This document shows positions 41,756-53,848 of a stretch of DNA of 64,000 nucleotides, piece after piece. The notes beneath the pieces are model-generated. The model saw nothing but the letters and a program-made list of their open reading frames with translations. It was not told the DNA's origin and ran no database searches. Within the stretch, counting starts at the first letter, position 1; every line of letters starts with the position of its first letter. This DNA is from Chlorokybus atmophyticus (lineage: Eukaryota > Streptophyta > Chlorokybophyceae > Chlorokybales > Chlorokybaceae): assembly GCA_009103225.1 (NCBI GenBank), contig RHPI01001965.1:568104-632103 (forward strand), written 5' to 3'. The position numbers and the translations under genes are program-made.

Positions 41756-43552
41756 ATGGCGCAGGCGGTGGCTCGGCTGCCAGCCGTGACGACGAGGCTG
41801 ACTCGGCCAGACAGGTGCAGCCTCAAGCCCCGGCGAGGTGGCTTCCCGGCAGCCACTTGCCGCAATGTCGCCGCCTTGAGCACTCGCTGTGAGCAGCAGG
41901 AGCCGTCCAGCACCTCAAGCAGCAGCACCGCTACCTCCAGTGTCCACAATTCACTGTCAATTCAGTCTTCCTCTACCACAGCCGCCCCTCCAGCTGGCCT
42001 CACTACTGGCCGCAGGGCCCTCTTGGCCTCCTCGCTCTGCCCCATTGCCGCCCTGCTGGCTGACCCCAAGCCCCCAGCTGCAAGTAAGCTTAGATTACCA
42101 GTTTTTGTCGCCCAGTCAAGTCATTCACTCGTAATCGACGCTTGTTCCAGTGCAATTTTCTAAATGGCCCTTTGATTTGCACAGAGGCCGGCATGCTAAA
42201 GTCGCTCAAGAGCGACGCGCGAGCTGCGCTCACTTTCTACAACAACACCGACAGTAGGGTGCGTGTGTACTGGGTGAACTACGATGGCGATGCCGAGCTG
42301 TATGTGCGCATCCCGCCAGGCGGTGTCTGGACTGTGGACACGTTTGCAACACACCCATGGCGCACTGTCCTCAATGAAACGTGAGTGCTGCGTTGGCAGA
42401 TTGTGCTGCTTTCTAATCATTGCACTGCTGCTTACAGTCAGGTTGTTTGCGCAGGGGGATTGTGCTGCGCACTTATGTCGCCGCACCAGGACAGCAGATG
42501 ATTGATGTTGCCGAGCCAGATGGTACGTCATGCACCTCACAACCAGCAGATTGCCTGTAGTACTTTCAGCTGGTGTTGTATGTGTTTTCACAATTGCCAT
42601 GACAAACTGCTCATCCCAACTTGTGGAAATTTGCCCAAGTCTGACTTCAATTGTGCAACAGAGATGCTTGAAACAATTGAAACGGAAATGGAATTGGAGC
42701 AAGCAGCGGAGGAAGAAACTGAGTTTGAGTACGCTAATTCTTTTGATGGCATTGGTGGAGAAGCCGATGCATACGCTTCTGCACAGCTCTCAGCTGTTGT
42801 TCAGGTTGGTAAAATTGCATTGAGTCTCTTTGAGGTGGGCGAGTTTTGGTACTACCTGTGACTGATTATACATGTGTACGGCAGATTCCTTCGTCGGCCA
42901 TGGCAGTGCTGGTGTTATCAGTGGACGGCTTTGAAGCGCCTCTACCTGTGCCAGCATCCATGCTTGACCTGGAGTCTGTTGTCTCAGCCGCACAGGTGAG
43001 TATTCTGACACGGCGTCAATGTGTGCAACTCAGGGAATTTCCATCTGCACATTGTAAGCTGTTTTTGAATGGCAGGGTGAGCGTGGTAGACAACCAGACA
43101 CGTTTCAGAGCTGGAGCAGGGCTCTTCATGCAGTTGGTGGACAGGTAGAGTCATTTGACACAGTCTACAACACTTGTGCAAAACACTGCATGTGCTGTGT
43201 GTTTTGGTTCAACACCACCTTTGTTGTGGACACGTGGTAATTGGCTCTCATGTTAAATCAACTTGCGCAGGTGGACAGAGTTACCATCACGCGGTTGGTT
43301 GGGCACCAGCTGTATGCAAGGATTGTCCTCTCCGCTCCCAGCATTGCACCTCAGGCACAGTTTGCGGCGGTCAGCAACCGGGACCCTGCCCGCAATTCGT
43401 CCTCCATCAACGTAAGGCCTCCAGATGCGATTGCTTTGGCCATCCGCAGCGGTGTGCCCATCTACGTGTGTAAAGATATTGTTGAAGTGGCTGCGCATGC
43501 GCGCCTCGGCTTGCCTGAAGTCGATGAGACTGAGGGAGCCTTGAAGGCTTGA
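41756..43552 (+). CDS. Plastid-targeted fusion of a VHL beta domain with a bifunctional nuclease (BFN/DUF151) domain
   Basis: Seven exons, all in phase: 41756-42083, 42185-42380, 42455-42522, 42662-42804, 42885-42995, 43076-43144 and 43271-43552, 398 residues. Residues 1-110 are Ser/Ala/Arg-rich with GRRALLASSLCPIAALLA near the end, resembling a plastid transit peptide followed by a twin-Arg/lumen-type segment. Residues 118-185 match the von Hippel-Lindau beta domain: LTFYNNT, VYWVNYDG, YVRIPPG, FATHPW. Positions equivalent to the human pVHL hydroxyproline pocket (Trp88, Tyr98, Ser111, His115, Trp117) are Trp139, Tyr149, Thr162, His166, Trp168. No VHL alpha (elongin-binding) domain follows. 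An acidic linker (about 198-240) leads to a BFN domain (246-398) with VLVLSVDG, VTITRLVGHQLYARIVL and RPPDAIALAIRSGVPIYV. An AATAAA lies at 43568. BFN proteins are nucleases or regulators in plants; the role here is unknown. Confidence 0.85.
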
Positions 43553-46351
43553 GCTGCCGGCCTCTACAATAAAGATGCATCTGACTTGGCATTCTGCCAA
43601 TTGCAATTTGCCAGCGCCAGATACTGTACAGACATGTGCCCGTGTATGGGCTAGGATATATAACAGGTGCTTTAGTGGTAGGTATTTGTACATAAGCAAG
43701 GAGACATTGTACATAAGCATAGTCATCCCAGTGTGTACAGAAAAATGCAAGTGATCAGGATATATGCAACATGCATTGTTCACAAAACCCATTATCATGC
43801 AATAATTATTTACCACCTGGAACTACCTCCACTAACCACATGTAGCTATTGTAAGTGATTCCTCCAACCCCATCAGACATACATGTATGCGTTTGCTCAT
43901 CACCGCATGTACATGGCAGGCAATTTATGTGCAGCGCAAGTGCAAGGTGATTGGTCATGTACTCATGCTGCAAAACTGCACATACTCTGCCCTACAACTG
44001 AGCTGAGAGCATCCGCTGCACTTGCAGATGTGCAGTGTAAAGTATGTGCGCGGACGATTTACTCACATGTGCTAGCAAAACAGTCTAAACTGTGCCAAAC
44101 GGGTATTCAGCAGGTGTACCAAATGGGAAGGGGGTTTGCGCATGCACATTGGATGTTAGTCCAGCTGAGGTTGTGTACCAACCTTTGCACAATCAGTGGG
44201 CTTAGTATGCTACAGAACCACAAGCAGGCAATCAGCCCTGTGTATACGGTAGACATGGTACTGTCTTGAAGCCCATGGTCAACTCCAGCACAGGTGTGAC
44301 ACGAGTGCCGTTGCCATACCCAGCATGACTCTCCATTGCAACTCAGCATCGCATGCTGCTATCCACAGAGGCATGTGCACGCAACCATGCACACCGCGCC
44401 AGTGTGTTTTGGGCTTTTGTAGACACTGCACGCACCAACATTGTTCAGCACACCCACGGATCTTCACATGTCGCCAGCATTCTTCGCAGCTGCCATTCAC
44501 ATGTAGGCACCTTTGTGCGTTTGCATATGCGAACGAAGTGGCTATGCAAAGTGGCTAACAGAAGTAGAACGTGCTTAAAACGTGCCTCCACATTGTCTGT
44601 GAGTTGGGTGTTGAATGATATTTTGCACAATTGGACTACTTCAGCACTAACAACAATGTGCAGGCACGAGGACAAAGGGAGGGTACGAAAAAGGAAGCCA
44701 AGTTAGCAGGAACGACCAGTGCCCTTCAGTAACAATCAAGCAACACGACATCATCTGCGACGCGATCGCACAGCATGCTAGCAGTGCATGGGAACTGGCC
44801 CTTGTCACGCTCACAGCATGTCGCAATCGGAATGGTCAAGCACCAGATGCAGTAGCGGGTTAACATGCTTCAGGTGTGAAGCCCGTCGCAGGCTGACTAT
44901 GCCACACGTCCAAGGCTCAGCCTGTCAGTGTGTGGGGTAGCACCTTTGTCGTGAGGGACTTGAATCATTGGAGTACCAACAAGGCTGACTGTAGTGCATA
45001 CACCTCAAGTGTATACCCACTACACAAGCATGAGTTACGCTGTCTCACTGCTGCCTGAACTGCTCGCTATCACTTGACCAAAAGAACGCACATGTAGCGC
45101 AGCACGTGGTCTGGCACGCACACACACAGGCTATCTATCTATGCAAGCGCCGTGTCCTCCTCCGTGGTCAGGGAGGGAGGGAGGGAGGGAGGGAGGGGGG
45201 GGGGGCACAGGTCTCCACCCTGGCCCTGCCGCCATCGCCGCTATAACTTCCCATGATGACCATCGCCTGTGCCTAAGGCGCAAGCCATGCGCTGGCGGCA
45301 GAGGCGTAAAAAACAAAACGCCTCCAGGCAGGTAGACGTGGGCACAGATGCAGATGCAGTTGCAGTTGATTGTGCACATTGTACAAAAGATGCAAGCTGC
45401 ATCATGTGTATAATATATGCAATGCTGTGCATGTAGCATGAGGTGCTAGAAGTACGCACGTATGGCATAGCATGCACACGTCCTCAGAAACTTGCACACT
45501 CAAATTGACAACTCACTTTGGACCTAAGGCACAGGCCAAAAGGGGTCCTGCAATGGCTATAAATAAAAATAATTAGAAATAGTAATACGCAAGCGTGGGT
45601 GCGACAAAACAGTAGCCGAGGTGCTGGATGCATTACTCAACATGATCGAGAATGAGCTGTGTAGCAAGCAGCTAATCTAAGTCAGTCAGATAAGCAGCCA
45701 TTACTACGCAGCATCACCTGCAAGTTTGCCATTGATTAATATCAACATATCAAGAACACTGACAGCTGTCACAAACACCTTTCTGCAGTTTGCCACTGTT
45801 CTCAACAGAGAGTTACATCAGTGCACTCAGTCCCTGCAACCATTCAGTATGTTAGCAGTTTGGCGGTCACAGCGGTGTTACCTGTGGCAACAGCAATAAT
45901 GCATAAATGAATGCATCTATGTAGAGGCTGTGGTCAAGCACAAACTGCATGCCCCCGCACTCAATGCATAAAACACGTTATTTGTGCACATGATATTCAG
46001 CCTAAAGAACAGGGAGCAACAGGGTGCAGGCCTGCGCCGAGTAGGCTCAGCAACAACACCTCTGCTGAAACTATGAACAACACTGAACAATGTACCTAGG
46101 TAGGTAAGTATGTACACTAGAACAATACACTAGGCCAAACTGCTGGCACAGTCCTCTACACACAGTAGGACCTGTGAAAGAATACTATCGTGCAGCGACC
46201 ATCACCAGGTTCACGGTGCACACTCAGATTGTGTACATACCCAGTGCTGGTCGTGTATACTACTATACAAGGCAGGCGTTGCACCAACATGACATGCAGG
46301 ACCATTATGTACAAATGTGGTCATCGCCTCCGGCTCGTTGTGTGAACTTTG
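43553..46351. other. Convergent intergenic region
   Basis: It separates two gene 3' ends. AATAAA at 43568-43573 is a candidate polyadenylation signal for the upstream gene. A 128-codon plus-strand frame at 43883-44269 and frames at 44325-44706 lack recognisable motifs. 45171-45205 is a GGGA repeat. I see no supportable gene. Confidence 0.5.
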
Positions 46352-49048
46352 TCATTGCGTGAGTGCGGTGTCCGGCAGCTCACCCAACAGATCCATACCC
46401 CATTTGCGACCGCGCGAGTTGAGACGCTCAAGCACAACCTTGTCCTCTGAAACAACCTTGCGCATCACCATGCGAAAGGCAACATCCACCAGTGGTGTGG
46501 TCAAGAAGTTGCGCAGCAACACCCACACAAGACGCGACTTGTGGGGGCCTGCCGGCACGACGTGGGTGAGGGTCTTGAACTGCGACGTGCCATTGGCATC
46601 GGCAACAGTAACCATCGCGCTGTAGGGAGGCATGCGCTTGACCGTCACGATCAGGCGGCCACCATTGTAGAACCTACGGAAGGGGTTCTCCTTGCGCATG
46701 CCATACTCAAAGCAGGTTGTGTTCTTATCGGGCCACCAGTTCCGGATCAGCTCCCCACTGGCAAAGGTGGACGTGTGCACTGTGTTGATGTGGAACACAT
46801 CGTATGTATTCTCGACCACAGCAGATGGCTCTGCATCGATCTCTGTGACACCCGCCACAGCACGGAATCCTATATAACCAAGGAGTGTCAGGCCGTGAAG
46901 GACGTCAGTCTGTTGGCAATGACAGCAACTATATGCAGATTGGATAGGCAGGTTGCAAAAACAATTGCATACCTGGTGTAAGGAAGTCTTCATCAAATGG
47001 ACAGAGTGCCGCAAGCTGTTCTGGTGTGAGATTGTCGACCCTAAACTCGTTGATCTTCGCTTCAGCACGTACAGCGAGCTCCTCGCTATCCTTGGTTGCT
47101 CTGCTCGAGGAAGATGAGCCTCCCGCAAGCAGTGTAGCATCCAGGAAAGGAAACGCAGCCCAAGGGTTGAACTTGGTCGCAACAGCAGGCTTTGTCGTCC
47201 GCTTCTTCACGGGCGCAATTGCCACAGCATCCGAGCATACTCCTGGCTTGGCGCATTCCGTTTTGTGCTGCAAGGCGTGCCGAGACACAATCAGCCATAT
47301 CCACAGACAACAAATGTTATCACCACAGAACGTGACAGCGACATACCTTGGCAGATGGCAGCACCCAGACAATGCCATGTGCATCAAATGCTTGCAGGGA
47401 GTCAGTCTTGATGTGGCGAGTCTGCTGGCATTTGCCTTTCTCATTGAAGTCCAGCCCATGATAAGGGCATCGCACGCACATGTCACCAGAATCGCTCTTA
47501 ACCATGGGACCCATGGACAAGGATGCTCCGCGATGCGGACAGAGGTCAGGCAGCACAGCAATAGCACCTGATTGACACATGACAATGAGCTTCGCGTTGA
47601 TTCATGGCATTGGGAGCAAGCTGCAAGCAAGCACGCATCACAACTTACCCGGGCGTGGACGGAAGAGCACCAGGGGCTCCCCCAACAGCTCCATCCGTAC
47701 AGGCTTGTTCAGCGGGACCTCTGCAGACGTTGCAAGCGGGATAGGAAGCAACCCAGCAGTGGCTGCCACCGCCACTGCACTGATGGGAGGGGTAATGACA
47801 GCTGCAGCAGCCACTGGTGCTGTATGAGTAGCAGTGACTTCACCCTCTGTGACAAACTTTGCTAGGCCCTGGCCAGCCGAGACAGCAGCATCCACAGTGA
47901 GCTCAGCTGCCCTGTAGACAGCTGACACCGCCAGAGCAAACACAGACGTTGTCTCCGGTGAGATACTCAATTGCTCCACTTCTGCAGGCAGCGGCATGAC
48001 AGCAACCACTGGAGCTACCGAGCCGGGGGCTTCAGCCTCTTCTGGGATGACAGCCAATTCTGGAGCATAGGATGGTGCTGCAGGGGTTGCACGCACTGCA
48101 ATGTTGGGTAGTTTCGCCCGTTCCCGCACAGCCTGTGCCGTGGAGCGGAAGATGTTCGGCACGTCCGTCATGGCGACGGCTCCGACAGCGGCTGCAACAG
48201 CAGCGACCACAGGCCGTAGCATCACGGCAGGTGCTGCAACTGCAGCAGCCGCTGCACCAAAGGCAACGCCTTGGCTGACTTTGAACGCGTTGCGCACCAT
48301 ATCCTGCTTGTTGTGCCTTGACTTGTAGTGCCTGTGCGCGCACAAACGTGTCAGAGCACTTAACACGTGAAAGCCAATCATCGTCACTATTGCAAGGGTG
48401 TTTCAACGTCCGCAAGCAACTTACACAACGGGTGCATCATCGAAAGCAGCTGACGCCTCTTCTTTCTTCTCTTTAACAATTAGGCTGGCAACAGCTCCAA
48501 CAGCAACTGCCGCAACCACCGCTGGTTCACAGAAGACAGCAACCGAGGCTATGGCAGTGGCCCGCAGCAAGTTGAACAAAGAGCGGTCTTGCTGAGAAAG
48601 ACTCTGCAAAGCCAACATTATTAGCGAGCGGTCAATTGGCAGTGTCACAACAAGTTGTTGCCGATCGCAATGGACATGGCCATTGGCATAGTTGTGCGTG
48701 CTAGCTCTCCTTTTCGTACAAGTGAATTTGCAACTGAATGCGAACCTCAGCCCATCTCACCTGTTCCGTTGGCTCAATGTCGGATGGGTTCACTCCTGTG
48801 ACGGTTGCCCGAGGAGCAAGCTGGCGCCTGGTGAAGGTGCTGCGCGGTCTGCCGGAGGACCGGACTGCAGCTCTCCGAAGCGACTCTCCAAAGTAGGACG
48901 AGCCAGACCTACGCAGAATTGGCACAAATCTGTGCTTGTCAAGCTGCTCGGCCCGCCCTTGACGCTCTCCGCAAGGAGACGCCGACACCCCGAGCCTTAC
49001 CGACGACACTGCCAGCAGTGCCGTCGCCCCCACCGTCGCCATCGCCAT
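46352..49048 (-). CDS. Plastid Rieske non-heme iron oxygenase with long N-terminal extension
   Basis: The class includes pheophorbide a oxygenase, chlorophyllide a oxygenase and TIC55; which substrate this one uses is not clear. Six exons, phases consistent: 48761-49048, 48425-48603, 47649-48331, 47347-47567, 46973-47267 and 46352-46869, 727 residues. Residues 1-60 look like a transit peptide. Residues 100-250 hold Ala/Val-rich hydrophobic segments (AVVAAVAVGAVASLIV; AAAAAVAAPAVML) and 250-370 are Ala/Pro/Val-rich. The Rieske centre is Cys393-Pro-His395 and Cys417-Pro-Tyr-His420 (spacing 21, slightly long). The catalytic iron motif E-x3-D-x2-H-x4-H is present as Glu575, Asp579, His582, His587. 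A C-terminal domain (ring-hydroxylase type) follows. About 380 residues precede the Rieske motif, far more than usual. Start set at ATG 49048; ATG 49042 is equally possible. Confidence 0.82.
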
Positions 49049-51536
49049 GAACAACAGCCAAGCTCAACAACGACAGCACGCCCACGCAAATTCCTAAGCA
49101 GAGGCCAGGCAGGAAGCCAGCCAGCAACAGCCACAAGGCGGTCCACCTGGCCAGCCACCCCGTGGTTGCCTGCCGCACCTTAGCAGCCTGACCAGCCCTT
49201 GTACCCTCTTATGCTCCTCTTTTCTTCACTGCTACCTCCTCCCGCAAGCGTCGCACGTCACAGCTACCAACCACGCCGACAATGCCGCCGCCCTGCTGCC
49301 TCACGCCCACACCAACGTCCAACGCCCTGCTCTCCTCCGACATGAGCCAGGCAACAACCTACCCTTGAAGGCCCCGCTCTCAGCTACCTTAACAGTGAGA
49401 GTTTTCATCACTGTCTACCGTGGACGCTACTTCACGCTGCAGAGATTCAACTGATGACTCTCTCTCTCCCCTGCCTGTCAACAGGAGCACCGCGTGAGTG
49501 ATCCCCACTCTGTGCCCGCCACGTCGGAATAGCTTCAGGCTGGATGATGATGCTGATGACGAAAGCGCGCGAAATACCATTGGGCAAGACTTTTGTGCCT
49601 GTGCTGAGTCGACAGCACACGCGCCGCTGGAAAGTCCTGCTGACGGAATTCACCCTACAACTTCCTGCAATCCGACGGATGGGGTTGAACACGTCAGTAT
49701 TCCTCGAAAGTCCGCACTTACGAGCCTTGGAGATAGCGAATCACAGCGAGGCCCCAGCCCAATCACGGAATCCGCAGGGTCGCGTATCCCCTCGTGTTCG
49801 CGCGGGAAATTTTAATATTGCCTCAAACGGCGTGTCAGACACACTCCATCACCAGCACTGTCAGTCGGCCAACCGTCGTCCTGTGCCACCATAACGTGAC
49901 CGCTTTCACCGTCAAGGCGTGATGATCGCACAACCGTTGTGGTACAACCGTTGTGCTGCCAGCAAAAAGATTAGGCCTAGTACTAATCACGCTTTCACAC
50001 CTACCAACAGGATATGTGTGTGTCTATGCAGCACCTCAAAGGTTTGCCTCTTGCTTATATATAACTTCAGCACAGGGTGTGCAACACCACTGTGCGTGAG
50101 CGGACCGGTATGTATGCCCTTTGTACCCATTCATGCATTGTACACAAACCTTTGTACTATTGCGTCGCGCTATGTCAGCCTGTTTTTGGCAAACGGGTCT
50201 GCCGCAGGAGCCAAAGTAGCATGTCAGTTATGCTTACATCCCGGAAAGTGCCCAGGAACTGCCCACGTCGGCTGCTCACGTGGAGGCTTTCCAACCGGCG
50301 CTCAATAACGGTGCACAGCTGACATGCCACGCCGGCGCGGCAGGGGGAGTGGCGGAACAGAGAGATATTACCAAAGATATTGTCATGTTTTTCAGCAAAT
50401 TGCATTCCGTGACAGCCATACAGACTGCAAATTACAGAATTGTTAAAAAAGGCTGTCTAGCATATGGGTATATTAGCAGTGTAAATTGTAGTACTATCAC
50501 CAAGTTGTATGGATTTTATGGCTGTGTATATAAAATGGCGCATGAAAGTGTATTATGGTGCTTGATGCAAAGGTAATGGGAACAGTTGCAAAACTTTAAG
50601 GTAACATAAATGATGATAAGTGACAAGCTTCGTGCTTAATAAAAAGAGCATATGAATATTATAAGCACCTCTTCTCATAAATTTCGTACATGTTATTTCA
50701 ATGTTGTTAATCTATTATTTTTGGTTGTAATGAAAGTGCCAAGTACACTTACGTCGAGGGCATTATGTGTAAAGCATAATGACAAGAGCAAATTCAGGGT
50801 ATATTATTATTATCCGCTCAAAACTAATGCTGTTATGCGTGTTTGAATGTAATCAAATGGCATTATATAATGCAGCTACGGTTTATGTCTATCGATTGTG
50901 TAATGCAGCTGTGGTTTACATCTATTGATTGATAGCTCCATGCTAGCATTTTCCTCGCAAACTCGCAGTTTTGATGTGAATTTTATTAACGTTATAATTA
51001 TTATTAAACACTACACTCTTAGACGCGCTTACATATGTTCAACTATACAACTTGTAATTGCTGATTGCAAGGTGTACGTTGAATCAGAATGTGCCATGTA
51101 TTTAAAAACATGCAATGACAGCGAGGTTATGCTTCATATATTCGATAATTGCACTTGTTACATTGCCAAATTTCCTCTAGGGAGTGGCAGATATCGGCGA
51201 GTTATGAGTCTGCCGCGGATATCGACCGGGGCCCCAGAACCAGTCCGGAAGGTGCCAGAAAACGGAGGGCCAGTCGAGAAGGGCTCGACCAGATTTCTGG
51301 AAGGGCCTGGCGCCAAGTAGAATAACTTGACCATATGGGCACCTAATCAGGAGATCTTTGGTGCACGAGAAAGGTCTAGAAGTATACTACAAGGTTCTGG
51401 AATAACATCTTAACATCTAGTTTTGTGTAGCATGGGAATTGTCTAGACAGTAGCATGTGCAGACGGGTAGGTATAAAAGCGACAGTCTACAATGTGCAAA
51501 ACAACATTTAGCTCCGTAGTTTCTTGTGTGCAAGCC

Positions 51537-51662
51537 TGGTGGTGGTTAGCAGGGTTGCTAGCGTGTGGTTAGCAGGGTTGCTAGCGTGTGGTTGCTAGCG
51601 TGTGTGACCACTACTAGTGGACACACACGCTAGCAAGCACACACTAGTAGTGTGTGCTTGCT
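51537..51662. repeat. Tandem GGTTAGCAGGGTTGCTAGCGT units followed by two adjacent hairpins
   Basis: About two and a half copies of a 23-base unit (GTGGTTAGCAGGGTTGCTAG core) at 51539-51606 run into a hairpin at 51592-51636 (15-bp arms TTGCTAGCGTGTGTG and complement, one mismatch, then 5 more pairs around ACT) and a second at 51632-51662 (13-bp arms AGCAAGCACACAC and complement, loop TAGTA). The two hairpins share the same overlapping bases. Confidence 0.8.
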
Positions 51663-52329
51663 TGTGTGACGATCTAAGGCGAGTCGGTGTGTAGCTTCGA
51701 GGGCATGCGCGTGCGTACGCGAGTGGCGGGGTGCGCGTGTGTGCTTGGCAGAGGGGGAAAGGTTCCGGTGTGAATACCGTGTCTTGATGAGAGGGTTTTT
51801 AATTGGACCAACTCACAGGTGACAAGGCACGAACACAGTCACACAAACGGTTGAAAATATCATATAATGACAATATATATGCGCTCATATGATGAAATTC
51901 ATTGATTACCTAGCTTACGTTGAAGCTTGTGGCTCCTGTTTGTATAGACATATATGATTTAATGTAAGTTTCAGCCATTATGGAGCCAATGCAAAATGTT
52001 GAGTAAAACACTGGTCGGAATCTCTCAATCTTTTGTCCTCAAAAACGCCAACCTTGCAAGTGGACGAGAACCCTACACTGGAGGGTGGGCAATATCGCAT
52101 GGCACGCATCCCTTAACATTGCTCGGTTGCAAGAGAAGCTGCACTGCTTTTAGCCCCATACATGCCCCGCTATAAAGTTGCAAAGTACGTATAGTATATT
52201 TGCACCATACGGCATTGTAACAACACCACCGTCGCCGGTGATGCCCCTTCAATCCTCTACCCCAACACCCACACCGCCTATGACAAGCCTTTCAGCGGCG
52301 TGGCTGCCACTGAGCAAAGAACTCAAAGT

Positions 52330-52356
52330 AAGGTCACATCAATTTGATGTGACCTT
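52330..52356. repeat. Perfect 13-bp palindrome
   Basis: Arms AAGGTCACATCAA and TTGATGTGACCTT are separated by one T. It lies in AT-rich intergenic DNA. Confidence 0.75.
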
Positions 52357-53848
52357 TTATATTAAGAGTATATTAATTATACACCCCTCGATAATAAACT
52401 CACAACTAGACATCGACCCCACAAATAGGGTAGTTAGGAAATCTAGCGTGAGCCAATCACAGCTCAGATAAGGGACCTATCGATAAGGTACCTATTGAAA
52501 GATACCTATTGTAAGGTACCTAACGAGATAGTGATCAAATGTGACACAAAATAGGCTTGAATAAGCGGTTCTACACCCATTGGGACTTACTTAAGCTATG
52601 ATAAAGCATCATAGCCTTTAATAAGCGAAGAACCGTAGAAAAGAGGTACACAAGCATATTTAGATACATATTCATACAGAAGTTGTTATTTAGGTAGCAA
52701 TAATACCCCTATTATTATTGCTCCCGTTACAGGCGGGCATTGCAAGACAATATGAATGCATACGCGCACATGCAGGCATGCATTGCAAGCAATTATTGCA
52801 TGCGGCTGTAATGCGTGCTCATAATGTTGTTACATCCGTGGTAATTCACTCGTTCGCAAGGCCCCAACGCAAGGGAAATGCCCCTACCCCGAGTTTAGGG
52901 CCATTTCGCACCGCGAGACGCCAGCAACTCACGTTGTTGTGATGCGCGGTGCGATGTAGTTCTAACTTCGGGGCAGGAGCATTTTGCTGGCGGTGGACCC
53001 AAAAATGCACACATTTAGCAAGAATGCATTGCAACGTAATGTATGCGTGCATGCATTTGAGGATGATTGTTTGGAGTCGCATGGCGCAACCACGATTTAT
53101 GGCGGTACGGTACACGTCGTATATCATACTGCTATAAATAACACGCCAGCAGGTCAGTCTTGGAAAAGAAAGGCAGCAATCAAAGACACGCGCTCAACTA
53201 TTGTGTCCATGCCCTACTCGATGTGTATTCAATACTACAATGTAAGGTAAGTGTAGCTAACTTCGGACATTTTGATAACGTTGGACATCAGCTTTTAGCC
53301 AATTGTGGTGTGTACTGGCGGTCGAATTGGTAGATTATAGCTCGATGTGTAGAACTTCACGCGACGCATCTAACCATACAAATTTCAGTTCGAGTGGTTA
53401 AATATCGACACCACAAAGTGCGTTTTCACAGTTTGCAGTACACTTTGAACCTCTAAGGATAGCGTTAGAGAAAGCCGTTCGCAATGGTTATTAGCCGTGT
53501 GTGGCCGCCTTGTTGGCTATTAACGGCCTTTTTAAGGGCTACCGTATTTGCCCCAACACAGTCCCCCCCTTTTCATATAGTCCCCCCCTCGATTTTGCTG
53601 AGGGGGACTGTGTACGGGGGGGGACTGTGTTACAGTAGGGGGGACTGTGTTGTGTAGCTGGGCGCAGCACAGTCCCCGCCCAAGATACGTCATCCAACCT
53701 TCAATTTACGCCCATGGTCGTAATTGGGGTTTTTTGGCGCCGAAACAGCGGCGTTAGGGTTGTTGAGCTGTTTGGCGAGGTTGTTGAGGTGGGGCGGCGG
53801 TGAACATGGTGGGGGCGAGAGCTGCAATGGCATGCAGCGCGCCACCGC

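Larger units (their letters stand above)
49049..53541. other. AT-rich gene-poor region
   Basis: The Rieske gene promoter lies at the left edge. 49400-49880 is more GC-rich with open frames in several phases and no domain. 51150-51800 has LTR-like traits (a TATAAAA at about 51473, dense inverted and tandem repeats) but no paired copy or tRNA-primer site is seen. 52330-52356 and 51592-51662 hold hairpins listed separately. No gene can be supported. Confidence 0.5.

Noticed and set aside
51150-51800. Solo LTR of a retrotransposon
   Set aside because: A TATAAAA and repeats are suggestive, but there is no second copy, no clear TG...CA ends and no target duplication in this window, so it is not called as a feature.
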